A DNA stretch of 8,781 nt, taken from NCBI GenBank assembly GCA_020720945.1, contig DYNR01000086.1:1-8781 (forward strand), written 5' to 3'. A program made the position numbers and the translations under genes. Source of the stretch: Chthoniobacter flavus (lineage in GTDB: Bacteria > Verrucomicrobiota > Verrucomicrobiia > Chthoniobacterales > DYNR01). How positions within the stretch are numbered: the stretch's first letter is position 1; every line of letters starts with the position of its first letter. This document shows positions 6,517 to 8,781 of this stretch, piece by piece. The notes beneath the pieces are model-generated. The model saw only the letters and a program-made list of their open reading frames with translations, did no database searches and was not told where the DNA came from.

Positions 6517-7094
6517 GAGTAGAACCATTAAAAATCCAGGGGGCGATGCTGATACAGCCCAAGACCTTCGGCGATGAACGAGGCTTTTTTTTAGAGATGT
6601 GGAACAGGAAGTCTTACGCGGCGGTAGGGATCGATGTGGATTTCGTGCAAGACAACCACAGTCGCTCGGAGAAGTATGTGTTGCGGGGGTTGCATTACCA
6701 AGTGGGCGGGGCGGCGCAGGGGAAACTCGTTTGGGTGTCCAACGGTGCGGTGTTTGATGTGATCGTGGATTTGCGGGAGGATTCCCCGACTTTTGGGAAA
6801 TGGGACGGCAGGCTTTTGACCGGGGCGTGCCACGAGAGGTTGTGGGCACCGCCTGGGTGCGCACACGGCTTTTTGGTCGTGAGCGATTTTGCCGATTTTC
6901 ACTACAAATGCTCGGATTATTATGCGCCCAAGAACGAGAAATCGCTGTTTTGGAACGATCCAGAAATCGGGATTGACTGGCCGATCCCCGTAGGATTGCA
7001 ACCCAAACTCGCGCACAAAGATGCGGCGGCGCCCAAGTTTTCCGAATGCGAAAAGTATGCGGCAGGGACATCTCTTGGTTTAGGCTTCCGGTAA
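6513..7094 (+). CDS. rfbC: dTDP-4-dehydrorhamnose 3,5-epimerase
   Basis: RfbC (RmlC) epimerises dTDP-4-dehydro-6-deoxy-glucose at C3 and C5 to dTDP-4-dehydro-L-rhamnose, the third step. The 193-residue product is a cupin-fold protein slightly longer than the common 180-185. Motifs: RGFFLEMWN (23-31), QDNHSRSEKYVLRGLHYQ (46-63) with the catalytic histidine H61, QGKLVWV with K71, WAPPGCAHGF (111-120) and the FHYKCSDYYAP segment (129-139) carrying the conserved tyrosines, then SLFWNDPEIGIDWP. The usual PEGFAHGF is here PPGCAHGF, a mild variant. The ATG at 6513 is in an ATGA overlap with rfbA and is preceded by AAGGAG (6501-6506) 6 bases upstream, a good ribosome binding site inside the rfbA tail. 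The C-terminal 25 residues (after DAAAPKF) look lineage-specific. The sulfatase starts 14 bases later. Confidence 0.95.
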   Translation: MRVEPLKIQGAMLIQPKTFGDERGFFLEMWNRKSYAAVGIDVDFVQDNHSRSEKYVLRGLHYQVGGAAQGKLVWVSNGAVFDVIVDLREDSPTFGKWDGRLLTGACHERLWAPPGCAHGFLVVSDFADFHYKCSDYYAPKNEKSLFWNDPEIGIDWPIPVGLQPKLAHKDAAAPKFSECEKYAAGTSLGLGFR

Positions 7095-7108
7095 GCCAAG
7101 TTTTTCCG

Positions 7109-7348
7109 ATGGAACCCCAACCAAAAAATCAGACGGATCTCCGTTTTTCTCGGCGGGAGTTTTTTGCAGCGATGCTCGCGGCGGGTGCGCTTGCCAGTTT
7201 GCCAGTTCCTGCCTTTGCCGCCGCCGAGGCAAAAGAAAAAGCCAATGTCCTTTTTATCGGGATCGACGATTTGAAGCCTGTGCTGGGGGCTTATGGGAAT
7301 CCATATATCAAGACGCCCAACATCGACCGTTTGGCCAAGAGTGGGTGA
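7109..7348 (+). CDS. Sulfatase N-terminal fragment: Tat signal and first metal site
   Basis: This 79-residue piece begins with a twin-arginine export signal: FSRREFF (13-19; R15, R16), a hydrophobic stretch AAMLAAGALASLPVPAFA, and a likely signal peptidase site after AFA (35-37). The mature part opens with NVLFIGIDDLK, where D53 and D54 are the calcium-binding aspartates of sulfatases, and ends in KTPNIDRLAKSG at a TGA (7346-7348). It lacks the catalytic cysteine, so it cannot work alone. The start lies 14 bases after rfbC with no clear Shine-Dalgarno site, suggesting dependence on upstream translation. An alternative in-frame start at 7046 overlaps rfbC and would place 21 extra residues before the Tat signal, so ATG 7109 is chosen. 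Confidence 0.75.
   Translation: MEPQPKNQTDLRFSRREFFAAMLAAGALASLPVPAFAAAEAKEKANVLFIGIDDLKPVLGAYGNPYIKTPNIDRLAKSG
7343..7348 (+). other. Frameshift point and GTGA stop/start overlap in the sulfatase
   Basis: The GGGTGA here ends the first sulfatase frame with TGA (7346-7348) and holds a GTG (7345-7347) that opens the correct downstream frame one base back. The GTGA overlap resembles the ATGA junctions between the rfb genes, but protein continuity shows the break lies in the middle of a conserved domain. No X-XXY-YYZ slippery heptamer precedes it. Confidence 0.85.
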
Positions 7349-8745
7349 CTTTTACTAACGCACATTGCCAGCAGGCACTTTGCGCCCCATCGAGGGCGAG
7401 TCTGTTGACGGGGTTGCTGCCCGACACGACGGGCGTGATTACTTTGAAGACTTATTTCCGAGACACCGCACCGCAGGCGATTACGCTGCCGCAGATCTTT
7501 CGGGAAAACGGGTGGACTTCCGTTGGAATCGGTAAGACTTTCCATGTCAAGGAGAAAGAAGAAAACGGGAAGTCGTGGAGCGAGCCTTGGACGCACGGGA
7601 ACCGGTCGGCGTTGTATGTTGATCCCGACAATGTGCGGGTCATCGAAGACATGGTGGCGAAAAGCGGGGCAAAAACGCCATCCGAGCGGAGGGAGGCGAT
7701 GGCAAAATACTCCCGTTACGGACCGTCAAGCGAGTGGCCTGATTTGCCTGACAGCGCATTTCCCGATGGGCAATGTGCGGACAACCTCGTTGCACGGTTG
7801 AAAAAATTTGCAGAAACGAAGGAGCCATTTTTTCTTGGTGTAGGGTTTATCAAGCCCCATTTGCCGTTCAGTGCGCCTAAAAAGTATTGGGATCTTTACA
7901 AACGCGAAGACATTCGGTTGCCCGAGTGGTTGAAAGCACCGGATGGGTCGCCTTCGTTTGTGGTGCATAATTCGCCGGAATTGCGCGAATACTTGGACAT
8001 AGGGAGAGGGAAAATTTCCGATGAAAAAGCAAAAGAATTGATTCACGGGTATTATGCCAATGTCAGTTTTGTTGATGCGCAAGTCGGCAAGTTGCTCGAT
8101 GCGTTGGAAGAGTTTGGGTTGGCGAAAAACACGGTGATTGTGTTGTGGGGGGATCACGGGTTTCATCTCGGGGATCACGGGCTTTGGACGAAAATGACCA
8201 ACTTTGAGCAATCGATGCGGGTGCCTTTGATTATCCATGTTCCGGGGATGAAAAACAAAGGGGAGGTGTGTTCCGCACCGACCGAGTTTGTGGATATTTA
8301 TCCGACGGTTTGCGAGTTGGCGGGAATTCCTGCGCCGGAATTTCTTGAGGGGGTCAGTCTTCTCCGTTTGTTGGAAAATCCTAAAGCCAAGTGGAAAGAG
8401 GCAGCGTTCAGCCAGTTCCAGCGAGACAACGAAGAGGCGACCCAAGTTGCCCCGGCGGGCATGATGGGGTATTCGATGCGGACAGACCGCTACCGTTATA
8501 CCGAATGGGTCACAAACGACGGGTGGAATTTGCGGGATAAAGAACGGCCTCAATGGAAGCATCCGGCGGAAGGAAACAGGGTGGTGGCGGCAGAGTTTTA
8601 CGATTACCAGAACGATCCGATGGAGACGCGCAACTTGGTGGATGCCCCGGAATATAAGGAAGAGGTGGAGAAGCATCGGAAGTTGATGGAAGGCGGCTGG
8701 CGCGGGGTGCGCGATGCTTTGCTAGGACTTGAATCCGTGAGATAA
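7345..8745 (+). CDS. Sulfatase catalytic fragment with formylglycine motif
   Basis: This 466-codon piece carries almost the whole sulfatase core. The first codon read here is GTG, which is simply valine in the intact protein. Position 13 is the cysteine of CAPSR (7381-7395), the C-x-P-S-R site that is oxidised to formylglycine, the catalytic nucleophile. Further active-site elements: GKTFH (63-67), FIKPHLPF (168-175; K170, H172), the metal-binding LWGDHGFHLGDHG (267-279; D270, H271) and K283 in WTKMTNF. The C-terminal subdomain has MMGYSMRTDRYRYTEWV (373-389) and the closing motif YDYQNDPMETRNLVD. If translated by re-initiation at GTG, the product would lack both the export signal and two metal ligands. 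It needs a formylglycine-generating enzyme or anaerobic maturase encoded elsewhere. No gene is seen in the last 36 bases. Confidence 0.85.
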   Translation: MTFTNAHCQQALCAPSRASLLTGLLPDTTGVITLKTYFRDTAPQAITLPQIFRENGWTSVGIGKTFHVKEKEENGKSWSEPWTHGNRSALYVDPDNVRVIEDMVAKSGAKTPSERREAMAKYSRYGPSSEWPDLPDSAFPDGQCADNLVARLKKFAETKEPFFLGVGFIKPHLPFSAPKKYWDLYKREDIRLPEWLKAPDGSPSFVVHNSPELREYLDIGRGKISDEKAKELIHGYYANVSFVDAQVGKLLDALEEFGLAKNTVIVLWGDHGFHLGDHGLWTKMTNFEQSMRVPLIIHVPGMKNKGEVCSAPTEFVDIYPTVCELAGIPAPEFLEGVSLLRLLENPKAKWKEAAFSQFQRDNEEATQVAPAGMMGYSMRTDRYRYTEWVTNDGWNLRDKERPQWKHPAEGNRVVAAEFYDYQNDPMETRNLVDAPEYKEEVEKHRKLMEGGWRGVRDALLGLESVR

Positions 8746-8781
8746 CTGCTGTGAATCTCTGCAATCAATTGGGCTGCAAAG

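Larger units (their letters stand above)
7109..8745 (+). pseudogene. Iduronate-2-sulfatase-like sulfatase, interrupted by a -1 frameshift
   Basis: Read as one gene with a single base restored near 7345, this region encodes a 545-residue type I sulfatase. The joined product runs NIDRLAKSG / VTFTNAHCQQALCAPSR without gap or duplication, exactly as in intact relatives. Restoring one G in the GGG at 7343-7345 (to GGGG) repairs it. The best family match is human iduronate 2-sulfatase (IDS; SulfAtlas S1_7 type), judged from NIDxLA, QQAxCAPSR, GYSxRT and RYRYTEWV. No other stop or frame break occurs in the following 1,400 bases, so the lesion is either very recent or a sequencing/assembly error. The natural substrate cannot be read from sequence; marine or gut sulfated glycans are plausible. 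Confidence 0.8.

Noticed and set aside
7337..7348. Programmed ribosomal frameshift in the sulfatase
   Set aside because: No slippery heptamer or clear downstream stem-loop is seen, and sulfatases are not known to use recoding. A deletion or sequence error is simpler.
7726..8676. 316-codon open frame on the - strand over the sulfatase
   Set aside because: Antisense shadow; the + strand has conserved sulfatase motifs throughout.
8757..8781. Imperfect hairpin (CTCTGCAATC / GGGCTGCAAAG) as an operon terminator
   Set aside because: It has two mismatches and one wobble, and the window ends at the stem, so any T-tract cannot be seen.
8751..8781. GTG opening a frame to the window end as a new partial gene
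   Set aside because: Only ten codons are visible, with no ribosome binding site and no recognisable sequence.

Overview
The window is a compact stretch of bacterial genes, all on the + strand. It looks most like the PVC superphylum, probably Verrucomicrobiota. The pointers are a eukaryote-like UDP-glucose dehydrogenase, a Tat-exported iduronate-2-sulfatase-like sulfatase, a strongly G-rich coding strand with TTG and GGG codons favoured, and a TTGACA / TAGAGT promoter. This placement is an inference from protein resemblance and composition, not from any search.

Layout. Positions 48-1157 hold leuB (leucine biosynthesis), which appears to be a separate transcription unit. A 119-base gap follows, with a good sigma70-type promoter (1171-1200). 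Downstream comes a probable operon of six sugar-nucleotide genes: UDP-glucuronate decarboxylase (1277-2209), UDP-glucose 6-dehydrogenase (2242-3618), then rfbB (3669-4745), rfbD (4742-5638), rfbA (5635-6516) and rfbC (6513-7094). The four rfb genes are joined by ATGA stop/start overlaps. Fourteen bases after rfbC a sulfatase gene starts (7109-8745). A one-base frameshift at about 7345 separates its Tat signal and first metal-binding aspartates from its formylglycine motif.

How the genes work together. UDP-glucose 6-dehydrogenase oxidises UDP-glucose to UDP-glucuronate, and the decarboxylase converts that to UDP-xylose. RfbA, RfbB, RfbC and RfbD turn glucose-1-phosphate plus dTTP into dTDP-L-rhamnose. 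The operon therefore supplies UDP-GlcA, UDP-Xyl and dTDP-Rha, precursors for a surface polysaccharide, O-antigen or glycoprotein glycan. No glycosyltransferase or transporter is present here, so the final polymer is unknown. The sulfatase would act outside the cytoplasm on a sulfated glycan; its link to the sugar-nucleotide genes is positional only.

I see no RNA gene, mobile element, CRISPR array or clearly new system. The points most worth checking are the broken sulfatase, the eukaryote-like UDP-xylose pair, and a shared non-canonical leader (TCTAAGAAA, with AGAAA 4-5 bases before ATG) at several starts.
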